Origin: Actinomycetes bacterium
GTDB taxonomy: Bacteria > Actinomycetota > Acidimicrobiia > Acidimicrobiales > Microtrichaceae
DNA: 17,467 nucleotides
Reading direction: 5' to 3'
Assembly (NCBI GenBank): GCA_023423475.1
Contig: JAFAFN010000271.1
Span: 1 to 17,467, forward strand
The notes beneath the pieces are model-generated. The model was given only the letters and a program-made list of their open reading frames with translations, was not told the origin of the DNA and made no database searches. The position numbers and the translations under genes are program-made. Below, piece after piece: positions 1 through 7,374 of the stretch. How positions within the stretch are numbered: the stretch's first letter is position 1; the number at the start of each line of letters is the position of its first letter.

Positions 1-12
1 GCTCCGCCGTCG

Positions 13-95
13 CCGACTGAGCTCGATCGCCGACCGAACTCCACGTCGACCGAGCGCGATCACCGACTGAGCTCGATCACCGCTGAGCGCGGGAG
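13..95. repeat. Degenerate ~17-bp tandem repeat, about five units
   Basis: Units of about 17 bp follow one another at 13-29, 30-45, 46-62, 63-79 and 80-95. The best-preserved unit, CCGACTGAGCTCGATC, occurs exactly at 13-28 and again at 63-78. The middle unit TCGACCGAGCGCGATC differs at a few positions, and units 2 and 5 are more diverged. The array lies in non-coding DNA just upstream of the MarR promoter and may begin before the window. No function can be assigned. It could be remnant minisatellite sequence or a cluster of weak protein-binding sites. Confidence 0.6.
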
Positions 96-104
96 CCGCT
101 CAGC
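82..104. terminator. Stem-loop, possible terminator of an upstream gene
   Basis: A perfect 8-bp inverted repeat, GCTGAGCG (82-89) and CGCTCAGC (97-104), encloses a 7-nt loop. No T-tract follows, so it is not a canonical intrinsic terminator. It sits at the end of the tandem repeat and about 25 bp before the probable MarR -35 region, so it could end transcription from outside the window. The call is weak. Confidence 0.3.
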
Positions 105-128
105 TGGAGCGCCTGTGACGGATCTCGC

Positions 129-165
129 TCGGCACCAGTTAATTTAGCTTGGTAAACTAACTTTC
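129..165 (+). promoter_or_regulatory. Promoter and MarR-type palindromic operator
   Basis: A 26-bp imperfect palindrome spans 137-162: left arm AGTTAATTTAGC (137-148), 2-nt centre, right arm GGTAAACTAACT (151-162), with 10 of 12 positions symmetric. This AT-rich block stands out in the surrounding GC-rich DNA. A -10-like TAAACT (153-158) lies inside the right arm, and TCGGCA (129-134) is a 4-of-6 match to a -35 element with an 18-bp spacer. Predicted transcription would start about 7 nt after the -10, at or next to the A of the ATG at 166. No Shine-Dalgarno sequence precedes that ATG, so the mRNA is probably leaderless. Binding here by the MarR protein encoded immediately downstream would block RNA polymerase (autorepression), which is inference. 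Confidence 0.65.
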
Positions 166-654
166 ATGACTCGCTCCCTCCGCGATGGACGCCCTGCCGC
201 CAGCCGAACCTCCCGGACCGCTGCGGACGTCGACCCCGCCGCACTGGCGGGCGACCTCCGCCTGAGCATCACCCGGCTGGCGCGACGTCTTCGCCAGGCC
301 GCCGACATGGGACTGTCCCCCAGCCTGTTGTCGGCGCTCGCCGTCGTGCACGTGCACGGGCCCCTCACCCTCGGTGCACTCGCCGAGCTCGAGGGGGTCG
401 CGCCGCCGACGGTGACCAAGGTCGTGAACCGGCTCCAGGAGCAGGACCTCGTCGAGCGCATCGTCGACGAGAACGACAAGCGGGTGTGCCGGGTCTCGAC
501 CACCGACGCGGGGGAGCAGCTGCTCAGCTCGTCGCGCGACCGCAAGACCGCCTGGTTGACCGAGCGGCTCGCGTCGCTCGACGCCGAGCAGCTCGCCCAC
601 CTCGCGGCCGCGGCGATCGTGCTCGAGGAACTCGCCGCATCGGAGCAACGATGA
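166..654 (+). CDS. MarR-family transcriptional regulator
   Basis: A 162-aa protein, normal length for MarR dimers. The winged helix-turn-helix covers roughly residues 55-115: LTLGALAELEGVAPPTVTKV (about 67-86) contains the HTH, followed by a wing with the family-typical D-E-N-D-K-R (101-106). The flanking helices (about 25-50 and 118-160) would form the dimer interface. The 20-residue N-terminal segment is Arg/Ser/Ala-rich and probably disordered. The ATG at 166 is chosen because promoter spacing fits a leaderless transcript beginning there. The stop codon overlaps the MFS start (ATGA, 651-654), so the two are translationally coupled. MarR proteins commonly repress an adjacent efflux pump and are released by small phenolic or drug-like ligands. 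Here the pump is likely the downstream MFS and possibly the ABC exporter. The ligand is unknown. Confidence 0.9.
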   Translation: MTRSLRDGRPAASRTSRTAADVDPAALAGDLRLSITRLARRLRQAADMGLSPSLLSALAVVHVHGPLTLGALAELEGVAPPTVTKVVNRLQEQDLVERIVDENDKRVCRVSTTDAGEQLLSSSRDRKTAWLTERLASLDAEQLAHLAAAAIVLEELAASEQR

Positions 655-1943
655 CCAGACTCCGACTCGCGACGAGCGAGACCTTCGCCTCGCTGCACGT
701 CCGCAACTTCCGACTCTTCTTCGCCGGACAGGCCGTCTCGCAGATCGGCACGTGGCTGTGCATGGTCGCTCAGACGCTCCTGATCCTCGACCTGACCGGG
801 AGCGGCATCGCGCTGGGACTGCTCGCCGCGGCGCAGTTCGGTCCGGTCCTCCTGCTGGGCGCATGGGCCGGCGTGGTGGCCGACCGCTCCGACAAGCGGC
901 GCCTGCTGCTCATCGTGCAGACCTTGTCGATGCTGCAGAGCTTCGTGCTCGCCGCGCTCGCCTTCTCGGGCTCGCCGCCGATCGTCGCGATCTACGTGGT
1001 CGCCGTCGCCGGCGGTGTGCTCACCGCCTTCGACAACCCGACGCGTCGCTCCTTCGTCGTCGAGATGGTTCCGAGGGACCACATCAACAACGCGGTGAGC
1101 CTGAACAGCGCGCTGATGACCGGCTCCCGCGTGATCGGCCCGGCGCTCGCCGGTGTGCTCGTCAGCACCGTCGGCTTCGGCTGGACCTTCCTCATCGACG
1201 GGCTCTCGTACCTGGCGGTGCTCGCCGGACTGCTGATGATGCGTCCCGGTGAGCTGCACCCCGCGCCCCTGGTGTCGCGGGCCAAGGGGCAGGTGCGCGC
1301 CGGACTCCGGTACGCGGCGAGCGTGCCCCAGCTGCTCGTCCCGCTGGTGATGATGGCGGTCATCGGCACCTTCGCCTTCAACTTCCAGGTCGTCTTCCCC
1401 GTCTTCGTGATCGACGACCTCGGCGGCAGCGACTCGACCTTCACCCTGCTGTTCTCGGTGCTGAGCCTCGGCTCGCTGGTGGGCGCACTCGCGGTCGCAC
1501 GTCGTGCCAGCAGCAGCGTCACCAGGGTGGCCACCACCGCGATCGGCTTCGGTGTGTCGATGGCGCTGATGGCCCTCGCACCGAACCAGTCGGTCGCCTT
1601 CGTGGTCGGCCCCATCATCGGTGTGGCGAGCATCATGTTCATGACGGCGTCGACCGCACTCGTCCAGACCGAGTCGGCACCCGAGATGCGTGGGCGGGTG
1701 CTGGCGCTCCAGGCGATGGTGTTCCTCGGCAGCACCCCGATCGGCGGTCCGATCCTCGGCTGGGTCGCCGAGCACTTCGGCGCACGCTGGGCCCTCGCGC
1801 TCGGCGCGCTGGCCTGCGTCGCCGCCGGAGCCTGGGGACTGTCGGTGGTTCGCCGCCGTGGTCTCGATGCTCCCGGCTTGCAGCCCGGCGAGCTGCTCGA
1901 GCAGCGCCCGGAGCCGGTGGCCGCCGGGACTGGTGCGCAGTGA
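651..1943 (+). CDS. MFS transporter, probable drug/metabolite exporter
   Basis: A 430-aa integral membrane protein with about 12 hydrophobic segments, resembling the MFS_3/EntS-like (DHA3) exporters. The first membrane helix follows an amphipathic start (FRLFFAGQAVSQIGTWL, about 20-36). The loop after helix 2 carries the MFS motif A, GAWAGVVADRSDKRR (about 70-84), including the Asp-Arg pair. The C-terminus is a short charged tail. The ATG at 651 overlaps the MarR stop by 4 bp and has GGAG at 642-645, so this start is preferred over an upstream in-frame start inside marR. Family members export siderophores, macrolides or other hydrophobic compounds by proton antiport. The MarR-MFS pairing supports inducible efflux, but the substrate cannot be read from the sequence. 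Confidence 0.88.
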   Translation: MTRLRLATSETFASLHVRNFRLFFAGQAVSQIGTWLCMVAQTLLILDLTGSGIALGLLAAAQFGPVLLLGAWAGVVADRSDKRRLLLIVQTLSMLQSFVLAALAFSGSPPIVAIYVVAVAGGVLTAFDNPTRRSFVVEMVPRDHINNAVSLNSALMTGSRVIGPALAGVLVSTVGFGWTFLIDGLSYLAVLAGLLMMRPGELHPAPLVSRAKGQVRAGLRYAASVPQLLVPLVMMAVIGTFAFNFQVVFPVFVIDDLGGSDSTFTLLFSVLSLGSLVGALAVARRASSSVTRVATTAIGFGVSMALMALAPNQSVAFVVGPIIGVASIMFMTASTALVQTESAPEMRGRVLALQAMVFLGSTPIGGPILGWVAEHFGARWALALGALACVAAGAWGLSVVRRRGLDAPGLQPGELLEQRPEPVAAGTGAQ

Positions 1944-2019
1944 CGGCGTGTTCCGCCCTGCAGACGAGCACGAGCACTCGAGCGTCTGAGCTCGAGCAGA
2001 TGACACGGCGGAGGTGACG

Positions 2020-3936
2020 ATGGCTGTCCCAGGTGGTCCCCAGGCATACGGAACGGTGCGGTCCCTCTCGAAGGACCGCACGGTCACCCGCCACAAGTTG
2101 GCACCCGGCACGCTGCGGCGCGTCGGCGGGTTCGCCCGTCCGTACCGCCGTCAGCTGATCGTGTTCATCTCGCTCATCCTGATCGAGGCGGGGCTCGGCG
2201 CGATGACCCCGCTCGTCTACCGCCAGATCATCGACGTGGGCATCGCGGATCAACGGACCCGACTGGTGGTCGGGCTGGCCGCGGTGCTGGTCGGCCTCGC
2301 CGTGGCGGGTGCCGCGATCTCGCTCACGCAGCGCTGGTTCTCAGCACGCATCGGCGAGGGCCTCATCTTCGACCTGCGCACCGCGGTGTTCGACCACGTG
2401 CAGCGTCAGCCCGTCGCGTTCTTCACCCGCACCCAGACCGGTTCGCTCGTGTCCCGGCTGAACTCCGACGTGATCGGTGCCCAGCAGGCGTTCACCTCGA
2501 CGCTGTCGAACGTGATCGGCAGCGCGGCGACGCTGGTCGCGACCCTCGTCGCCATGTTCTTCCTCTCGTGGCAGATCACCGCCATGGCGCTGGTCCTGCT
2601 GCCGCTGTTCCTGCTGCCGGCCCGGCGCCTCGCCCCGAAGCTGTCGGCGATCACCCGCGAGCGCTACCAGGTCGACGCGGCGATGGGTCAGACCATGACC
2701 GAGCGCTTCAACGTCTCGGGTGCGCTGCTGGTCAAGCTCTTCGGTCGACCTGCCGAGGAGTCGGCCACCTTCGCCCGGCGCGCCGGTCGGGTGCGCGACA
2801 TCGGGGTGACGACGTCGATGTACTCGACCGTCGTCATGGTCTCGCTCGCGCTCGTCGCGGCGCTGGCGACCGCGCTGGTCTACGGGGTCGGCGGTGTCTT
2901 CGTGGTCGAGGGCACGCTCGCGATCGGCACGCTGGTCGCACTGACGGCCTACCTCAACCGGCTCTACGGACCCATCACCGCGCTGTCGAGCGCACAGGTC
3001 GACGTCATGACCACCCTCGTCAGCTTCGAGCGGGTCTTCGAGGTGCTCGACCTGCAGCCGGCGATCGACGAGCTGCCCGGCGCGACCCCGCTGCCCGACG
3101 GGCCGACCTCGGTCGAGTTCGACACGGTGTCGTTCCGCTACCCCTCGGCGAGCGAGGTGTCCCTCGCCTCGCTCGAGTCGATCGACGCCGACCGCCTCAG
3201 CAGCGAACCCGGCGCGATGCTGCTGCGCGACCTCTCGTTCCGGATCGAACCGGGGCAGATGGTCGCCCTCGTGGGACCCTCCGGTGCGGGCAAGACGACC
3301 GTCGCCGGTCTGGTCTCACGGCTCTACGACGCGACCGGTGGCACGGTGCGGCTCGCGGGCGACGACGTGCGCACCGCCACGATCGCGTCCGTGCGCGAAC
3401 GCGTCGGTGTGGTCTCCCAGGACGCGCACCTGTTCCACGACACGCTGCGTTCGAACCTGCTCTACGCACGCCCCGACGCGACCGAGGACGAGTTGGTCGA
3501 GGCGCTGCGGGCCGCGCAGGTCTGGGACCTGGTCGCCGAGCTGCCCGACGGACTCGACACCCTGGTCGGGGACCGCGGTCACCGGCTCTCCGGTGGGGAG
3601 AAGCAGCGTCTGGCCATCGCCCGCCTGCTGCTCAAGGACCCCTCGGTCGTCGTGCTCGACGAAGCGACCGCGCACCTCGACTCCGAGTCCGAGGCCGCGG
3701 TGCAGCGGGCGCTGTCCGCCGCGCTCGAGGGCAGGACCTCGCTGGTGATCGCCCACCGCCTGGCGACGGTGCGCGACGCGGACCTGATCCTCGTGCTCGA
3801 GTCGGGTCGGATCGTCGAGCGCGGCACCCACGACCAGCTGCTCGACGCCGGCGGCCTCTACGCCGAACTGGTCCGCACCCAGCTGCTCGACTCGGCCGGA
3901 GGCCACGACGAGGTGGTCGGCGCGGTCTTCAGCTGA
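2020..3936 (+). CDS. ABC exporter half-transporter (TMD-NBD fusion)
   Basis: A 638-aa type I ABC exporter subunit. The N-terminal half (about 25-320) holds six hydrophobic membrane segments. The ATPase domain has Walker A GPSGAGKT (419-426), a Q-loop in VVSQDAHLF, signature LSGGE (523-527), Walker B ending in D547 with catalytic E548, and switch H579, so all catalytic residues are present. A roughly 20-residue Ser/Leu/Glu-rich insert lies between the first NBD strand and Walker A (EVSLASLESIDADRLSSEPG). I recall this insert in actinobacterial members. ATG 2020 is preferred over GTG 2014 because GGAGG (2010-2014) is then correctly spaced. It lies 76 bp after the MFS gene on the same strand and may share the MarR promoter. 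It would act as a homodimer or with a partner encoded elsewhere. Multidrug or lipid export is likely and the substrate is unknown. Confidence 0.92.
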   Translation: MAVPGGPQAYGTVRSLSKDRTVTRHKLAPGTLRRVGGFARPYRRQLIVFISLILIEAGLGAMTPLVYRQIIDVGIADQRTRLVVGLAAVLVGLAVAGAAISLTQRWFSARIGEGLIFDLRTAVFDHVQRQPVAFFTRTQTGSLVSRLNSDVIGAQQAFTSTLSNVIGSAATLVATLVAMFFLSWQITAMALVLLPLFLLPARRLAPKLSAITRERYQVDAAMGQTMTERFNVSGALLVKLFGRPAEESATFARRAGRVRDIGVTTSMYSTVVMVSLALVAALATALVYGVGGVFVVEGTLAIGTLVALTAYLNRLYGPITALSSAQVDVMTTLVSFERVFEVLDLQPAIDELPGATPLPDGPTSVEFDTVSFRYPSASEVSLASLESIDADRLSSEPGAMLLRDLSFRIEPGQMVALVGPSGAGKTTVAGLVSRLYDATGGTVRLAGDDVRTATIASVRERVGVVSQDAHLFHDTLRSNLLYARPDATEDELVEALRAAQVWDLVAELPDGLDTLVGDRGHRLSGGEKQRLAIARLLLKDPSVVVLDEATAHLDSESEAAVQRALSAALEGRTSLVIAHRLATVRDADLILVLESGRIVERGTHDQLLDAGGLYAELVRTQLLDSAGGHDEVVGAVFS

Positions 3937-3982
3937 GCCGGGCGCTTCGGCTGGACCGACCATTCGGCCGGGGTGGCTCAGC
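3932..3982. terminator. Inverted repeat spanning two convergent stop codons
   Basis: Perfect 8-bp arms, GCTGAGCC (3932-3939) and GGCTCAGC (3975-3982), flank a 35-nt GC-rich loop. They overlap the stop of the ABC exporter and the stop of the convergent phosphotransferase. The position suits a bidirectional terminator for the 41-bp convergent gap, but there is no T-tract on either side, so Rho-independent termination is uncertain. Confidence 0.35.
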
Positions 3983-5108
3983 CGATCAGCTCGAGGGTGT
4001 GCAGGTCCCGGATCGCGTCGCAGAACCGGCTCGACATGGCCAGGAACATGTCGTCGCCACGCTCGGTCGGTTCGCCGTACGCCGCGCCGATGATCCCGAT
4101 GAGCGGACCCTGCAACATGCCGAAGCGGTAGTCGTCGAAGCACTGCTCCAGGCTGTGGTCCTGCACGCCGTACTCGAGCAGCGCGTCGTGGTAGGTCCGC
4201 ACGAGGTCGTCCTCGTGGGACCGTCGCAGCTCCGGCTGCAGCCCGGTGCTCAGGAAGTACGCCAGGTCGCGCCCGGGTAGCCCGAGCGTGACCGTCTGCC
4301 AGTCGACCGTCGCGACGGGGCGGTCGACGTCGCTGCGGTCACCCGGCGCGAAGAGCAGGTTGTCGAGGCGGTAGTCGCCGTGCAGCGGGGCGAAGCGCTC
4401 CTCTCGTGACATCACCCACGTGGGCACCGCGTCGGGCAGTCGGTCGAGCAGCTCGCGGTCCTCGTCGTCGATGCGATCCTGGTAGCGCTCGATGTACCGG
4501 TTCGTCGCGTCGCGCAGGACGAGGCCCAGCATGGTCGCGCCGTCACCTGCGACCGGTGCGATCCAGTCGAGCTCGCGCAGCGTCGGATCGCACCACCTGG
4601 GGCCGTGCAGGCCCGCCAGGTTGACGACCGCCGCCTCGGCCTCGTCGAGCGAGCAGCCGGCGATCTGGTCGCCCTGCTGGCGTGGCGCGAGGTCCTCCAT
4701 CAACAGGACGAACTCGTTCCAGTTGGTCGACAGCGCCGAGTGGAAGCAGTGCGGCATCCCGATGTCGACGGTGTCGGCGATGTCGCGGTAGAACGCGACC
4801 TCGGTCCGGTAGATGCCGGCGGCGAGGCCGCGCTTGTCGGGGTCACGAGCGGGCAGCTTCACCACGAACGACGCGGGCAGACCGCCGTCGTCGCCGTCGT
4901 AGGTCGGCACGACGCGATAGCTGCAGCCCATCTGGCCGGTGCCGACGGGCGAGGTGGTCAGCGAGGACACGCGCACGTCGTGGCCTTCGTGGCGGAGCGC
5001 CGAGGTGAGCCACTCGGCATCCACCTGTTCGATCAGGTCGATGACGACCTCGGGGGCCCCACCGTCGGGGTGGACTGCGCTGTCGGGGCGTTCGGGTGCG
5101 TCGGTCAT
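3978..5108 (-). CDS. APH/ecdysteroid-kinase-like phosphotransferase
   Basis: A 376-aa protein with the protein-kinase-like fold of the APH (PF01636)/EcKinase superfamily. Visible landmarks are the ATP-site lysine in FVVKLP (K84), a Glu in YRTEVAFY (E103), the hinge-like LLMEDL (135-140), the catalytic loop HGDYRLDN (243-250) with D245 and N250, and the metal-binding Asp of TVDWQ (D269). All key residues are intact. The ATG at 5108 overlaps the stop of the upstream LLM oxidoreductase (4 bp), with AGGAG about 10 nt upstream on the minus strand. Members phosphorylate hydroxyl groups of small molecules such as aminoglycosides, macrolides, choline or ecdysteroids. The hydroxylated substrate here is unknown. 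Coupling to an F420-type oxidoreductase and proximity to a P450 steroid-type locus argue more for catabolism or modification of a lipophilic alcohol than for antibiotic resistance, but this is inference. Confidence 0.82.
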   Translation of the reverse strand: MTDAPERPDSAVHPDGGAPEVVIDLIEQVDAEWLTSALRHEGHDVRVSSLTTSPVGTGQMGCSYRVVPTYDGDDGGLPASFVVKLPARDPDKRGLAAGIYRTEVAFYRDIADTVDIGMPHCFHSALSTNWNEFVLLMEDLAPRQQGDQIAGCSLDEAEAAVVNLAGLHGPRWCDPTLRELDWIAPVAGDGATMLGLVLRDATNRYIERYQDRIDDEDRELLDRLPDAVPTWVMSREERFAPLHGDYRLDNLLFAPGDRSDVDRPVATVDWQTVTLGLPGRDLAYFLSTGLQPELRRSHEDDLVRTYHDALLEYGVQDHSLEQCFDDYRFGMLQGPLIGIIGAAYGEPTERGDDMFLAMSSRFCDAIRDLHTLELIG

Positions 5109-6229
5109 GTGGCGATCGCTCCTGGGTTGGCGGGAAGGTGGTCGAAACGTCCTGGGGTGCGGATCGATCGGTAGGCGTCGACGACCGGCTCGAGCTCGGC
5201 CGGTGTCGCTCCGTGCAGCACGACGCCGTCCGCGCCGAGGTCGAACTGCGCGGCGACCCGGGCGGCGCACTGCTCGGGTGTGCCCGTCGCTGCGGCGTCG
5301 AGCCAGTCCTCGGGGATCAGCGTCGCGACGCGCTGCAGGTCCTCGGTGGTGCCGACCGCATCGATCGCGCCGCTGAAGGACGCGATGAACTCGTCGGCCC
5401 GGAAGCGGGCGAGCACCTCGGGGTCCCAGTCGTTCGCGGTGACCAGCACGTCGCCGTAGCCCTGCAGGTAGGTCGCCATCCGACCGACGAGCTTCTTGAG
5501 TCGGAGCTCCTCGTCGAGGTGGTCGCCGACGGTCGCGAGCACCGACCACACACGCACCGACGACGGGTCGCGGCCCGCCTGCTCGGCGCCACGGCGCACG
5601 GCGGCGACGGCTCGGTCGAGTGCGTGGTCGGTGAAGAAGGTGTGCAGCACGACGCCGTCGACGAGCCCGCCGGCGAACTCGAGCGTGCGCTCGCCGATGG
5701 CCGTCAACATGACGGGGATGTCCTCGTCGAACGAGGTATCCAGGCAGAGCATCGGGAAGCGGCCCGCGGGCCCGTCGTGTCCGAGCACGACCTCGCCCTT
5801 CCAGAGCCGTCGGTACAGCCCGACCACGTCGGTGAGCTGCGCCATCGTCACCCGCGGCAGACCCATGACGTCGAAGAGCATGTCGAAGCCGCGACCCAGT
5901 CCGAGCGAGAAGCGTCCGTCGGTCAGGCGGTGCATGGTCATCGCGAACGTGGCGGTGACCATCGGGTGCCGGGTGTTGTGGTTGGTCGCCGCCGTGGCGA
6001 TGCCGAGCCGGGAGCTCACCGCGCCGGCCGCGCCGCTGAGGGTCGCCGCCTCCTTGGTGTTGAAGCGCTCCGAGATGAACGCGGTGCCGAGCCCGAGTGC
6101 CTCGGCGTCCGCGACCTCGGTCACCAGGTCGCGGGGTGTCCCCGAGTGGCCGGCCAACGTGTAGAAGGCGAGCTCGGTCAGCTGGTCCCCACCGGTGTCC
6201 TGGGACGCCGGCACCCCTTGGTCGTGCAC
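5105..6229 (-). CDS. LLM-class F420-dependent oxidoreductase
   Basis: A 374-aa luciferase-like monooxygenase fold (TIM barrel). Typical segments are LAFYTLAGHSGTPRDLVTEV near the N-terminus, EALGLGTAFISERFNTKEAA, the LGIATAATNHNTRHP strand, and the DGRFSLGLGRG motif found in F420-binding members. It resembles the TIGR03857 group (MSMEG_2249-like, from memory). It would use coenzyme F420 (less likely FMN) for hydride transfer to an unknown organic substrate in the cytoplasm. The start is GTG at 6229, with an AGGGGGG Shine-Dalgarno about 7 nt upstream on the minus strand. The stop overlaps the phosphotransferase ATG by 4 bp, so the two are probably made together. Members of this family often lie in actinobacterial lipid or steroid catabolism loci. 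That link is general knowledge, not something shown here. Confidence 0.87.
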   Translation of the reverse strand: MHDQGVPASQDTGGDQLTELAFYTLAGHSGTPRDLVTEVADAEALGLGTAFISERFNTKEAATLSGAAGAVSSRLGIATAATNHNTRHPMVTATFAMTMHRLTDGRFSLGLGRGFDMLFDVMGLPRVTMAQLTDVVGLYRRLWKGEVVLGHDGPAGRFPMLCLDTSFDEDIPVMLTAIGERTLEFAGGLVDGVVLHTFFTDHALDRAVAAVRRGAEQAGRDPSSVRVWSVLATVGDHLDEELRLKKLVGRMATYLQGYGDVLVTANDWDPEVLARFRADEFIASFSGAIDAVGTTEDLQRVATLIPEDWLDAAATGTPEQCAARVAAQFDLGADGVVLHGATPAELEPVVDAYRSIRTPGRFDHLPANPGAIAT

Positions 6230-6263
6230 TCGACGTCCCCCCTGGTTCGTCGGTCGTGGCCGG

Positions 6264-6269
6264 ACCTTA
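6264..6269 (-). promoter_or_regulatory. Possible -10 element for the LLM/phosphotransferase pair
   Basis: Read on the minus strand this is TAAGGT, a match to TANNNT, placed about 35 nt before the GTG at 6229. No convincing -35 hexamer was found at 17-18 bp. It is one of few AT-containing stretches in the 124-bp gap (6230-6353). Weak call. Confidence 0.25.
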
Positions 6270-6296
6270 TCGCCGGAACGCCACGTCGCGGTCGTC

Positions 6297-6316
6297 GGTC
6301 GACAGAAGTGTCGACC
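6297..6316. promoter_or_regulatory. Perfect palindrome/hairpin between two minus-strand genes
   Basis: GGTCGACA (6297-6304) and TGTCGACC (6309-6316) form a perfect 8-bp inverted repeat around a 4-nt loop. It lies 38 nt after the dioxygenase stop and 68 bp before the LLM start. It could be a terminator hairpin for the dioxygenase (no T-tract) or an operator for the downstream pair. The TGTCGACC arm does not match the TGTCCA half-site of the TetR operator closely enough to propose the same regulator. Confidence 0.4.
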
Positions 6317-6353
6317 TCAGGACTGCTGCCCGGTCTGCTGCGTGGCCCGTGGC

Positions 6354-7301
6354 TCAGGGCCGACCGCCGCCGGGTCCACCGCCTGCACCGCCGCCGGGTC
6401 CGCCGCCCGTGCCCGAGGCACTGGACTCGGCGTCGGGGTCGATCCCGAGGACCAGCAGTGCACGTGTGCCGGCCAGCTCGGCGTCGTCGGACGCCGTGGC
6501 CTGCGTGCCGTTCTCCTCCGGGTCGCCGCCGGAGATCGAGTCCTCGGCGTTCGTCGTGTCGGGATCGCCCCGGTACGGCGACGAGCGGAAGATCTCGCTG
6601 TTGAGATCGTCGTCGAAGAAGATCTGCGAGGTGAGCACCGTGGTGTCGTCGATGTGCACCTTGGTGTGGATGTGCACGGCGCGACCCGTGTACCAACCCG
6701 GGTAGTTGGTGATGAACTCGACGATGCCGTCGTCGTTCGCGGTCTGCGAGCCACGCAGGAACGTGGTGCCCTCACCCGCGTCGTCGTCGGTCGCGCCGTC
6801 GGTGTAGGCGGAGTAGTCGCCGTCGGTGTCGCAGTGCCAGATCTCGACGACCGCGCCCGGCACGGGTTCGCACGTCTCGTCGACGACCTGGAGCCCGAGG
6901 CGCAGCGGGTGCCCGGCGAGGGACTCCCGGATGTCGCGCCGCTCGAGCTGGGTGACCGTGGGATAGGGGCCCTCGGTCTGCTCCGGTGAGAGCAGGCAGG
7001 TCCCGAGCGCCGAGAAGTCCGCCGCGGTGAAGACCGTCGTCGCCGGGGTGCCCGACGCGGCTGCGGCGCCCGCCACGGTCGTGGTCGTGGCGTCGGCAGC
7101 TGCACCGGCGGTCGAGGTGGTGCTCGACACGGTGGTCGACGTGGAGCTGGAACCGGCCCCCGTGCCGTCGGAGCCCGAGGAGCAGGCGGCCAGCAGCAGT
7201 GCGATGGTGGCGCCGCCGCCTGTGCCGAGCGCAGCCCGACGAGAGATCCGACGACTGGGAGAGGGAGAGTGGTGCTCGGGGGCCGGTTCCATGTCGACCA
7301 T
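6354..7301 (-). CDS. Tat-type lipoprotein intradiol ring-cleavage dioxygenase
   Basis: A 315-aa protein. The N-terminus has arginine pairs (R17-R18 and R21-R22), a hydrophobic stretch ATIALLLAAC and a lipobox Cys40, indicating Tat-type export and lipid anchoring. Residues 41-95 are a Ser/Thr/Ala-rich linker. The catalytic domain (about 108-290, PF00775-like) has GPYPTVTQ, then VVEIWHCDTDGDYSAY with candidate iron ligand Y163, and NYPGWYTGRAVHIHTKVH with Y204, H210 and H212, so the 2-Tyr/2-His Fe(III) set looks complete. A Gly/Pro-rich tail follows (299-315). It should cleave catechol-type rings between the hydroxyls outside the membrane. Secreted actinobacterial intradiol dioxygenases (for example SACTE_2871) are known. 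ATG 7301 has a GGGTGG upstream; ATG 7292 is an alternative. An in-frame start farther out would put the twin arginines deep in the protein and cross the TetR start. It is divergent from tetR with a 110-bp gap. Confidence 0.88.
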   Translation of the reverse strand: MVDMEPAPEHHSPSPSRRISRRAALGTGGGATIALLLAACSSGSDGTGAGSSSTSTTVSSTTSTAGAAADATTTTVAGAAAASGTPATTVFTAADFSALGTCLLSPEQTEGPYPTVTQLERRDIRESLAGHPLRLGLQVVDETCEPVPGAVVEIWHCDTDGDYSAYTDGATDDDAGEGTTFLRGSQTANDDGIVEFITNYPGWYTGRAVHIHTKVHIDDTTVLTSQIFFDDDLNSEIFRSSPYRGDPDTTNAEDSISGGDPEENGTQATASDDAELAGTRALLVLGIDPDAESSASGTGGGPGGGAGGGPGGGRP

Positions 7302-7374
7302 CGAACCACCCGTTGCTGGGAGTTGGCTGAGCACCAGCTGCGGAGCGCCAGAGGATGCGCGAACGACGAAGGGG

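Noticed and set aside
13..95. CRISPR-like array
   Set aside because: The repeats are directly adjacent, degenerate and lack spacers of regular length; no cas genes are present.
2014..2019. GTG at 2014 as the start of the ABC exporter
   Set aside because: It overlaps the GGAGG ribosome-binding sequence itself; the ATG at 2020 has the correct spacing from it.
144..2111. 655-codon open frame on the minus strand opposite the MarR and MFS genes
   Set aside because: Its translation is Arg/His/Gly/Glu-rich low-complexity sequence without a recognisable domain. The opposite strand encodes well-defined families. Long antisense frames are expected in DNA this GC-rich.
3978..5108. Aminoglycoside resistance gene
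   Set aside because: The kinase motifs show only the superfamily. Its coupling to an F420-type oxidoreductase and absence of resistance context do not support a resistance call.
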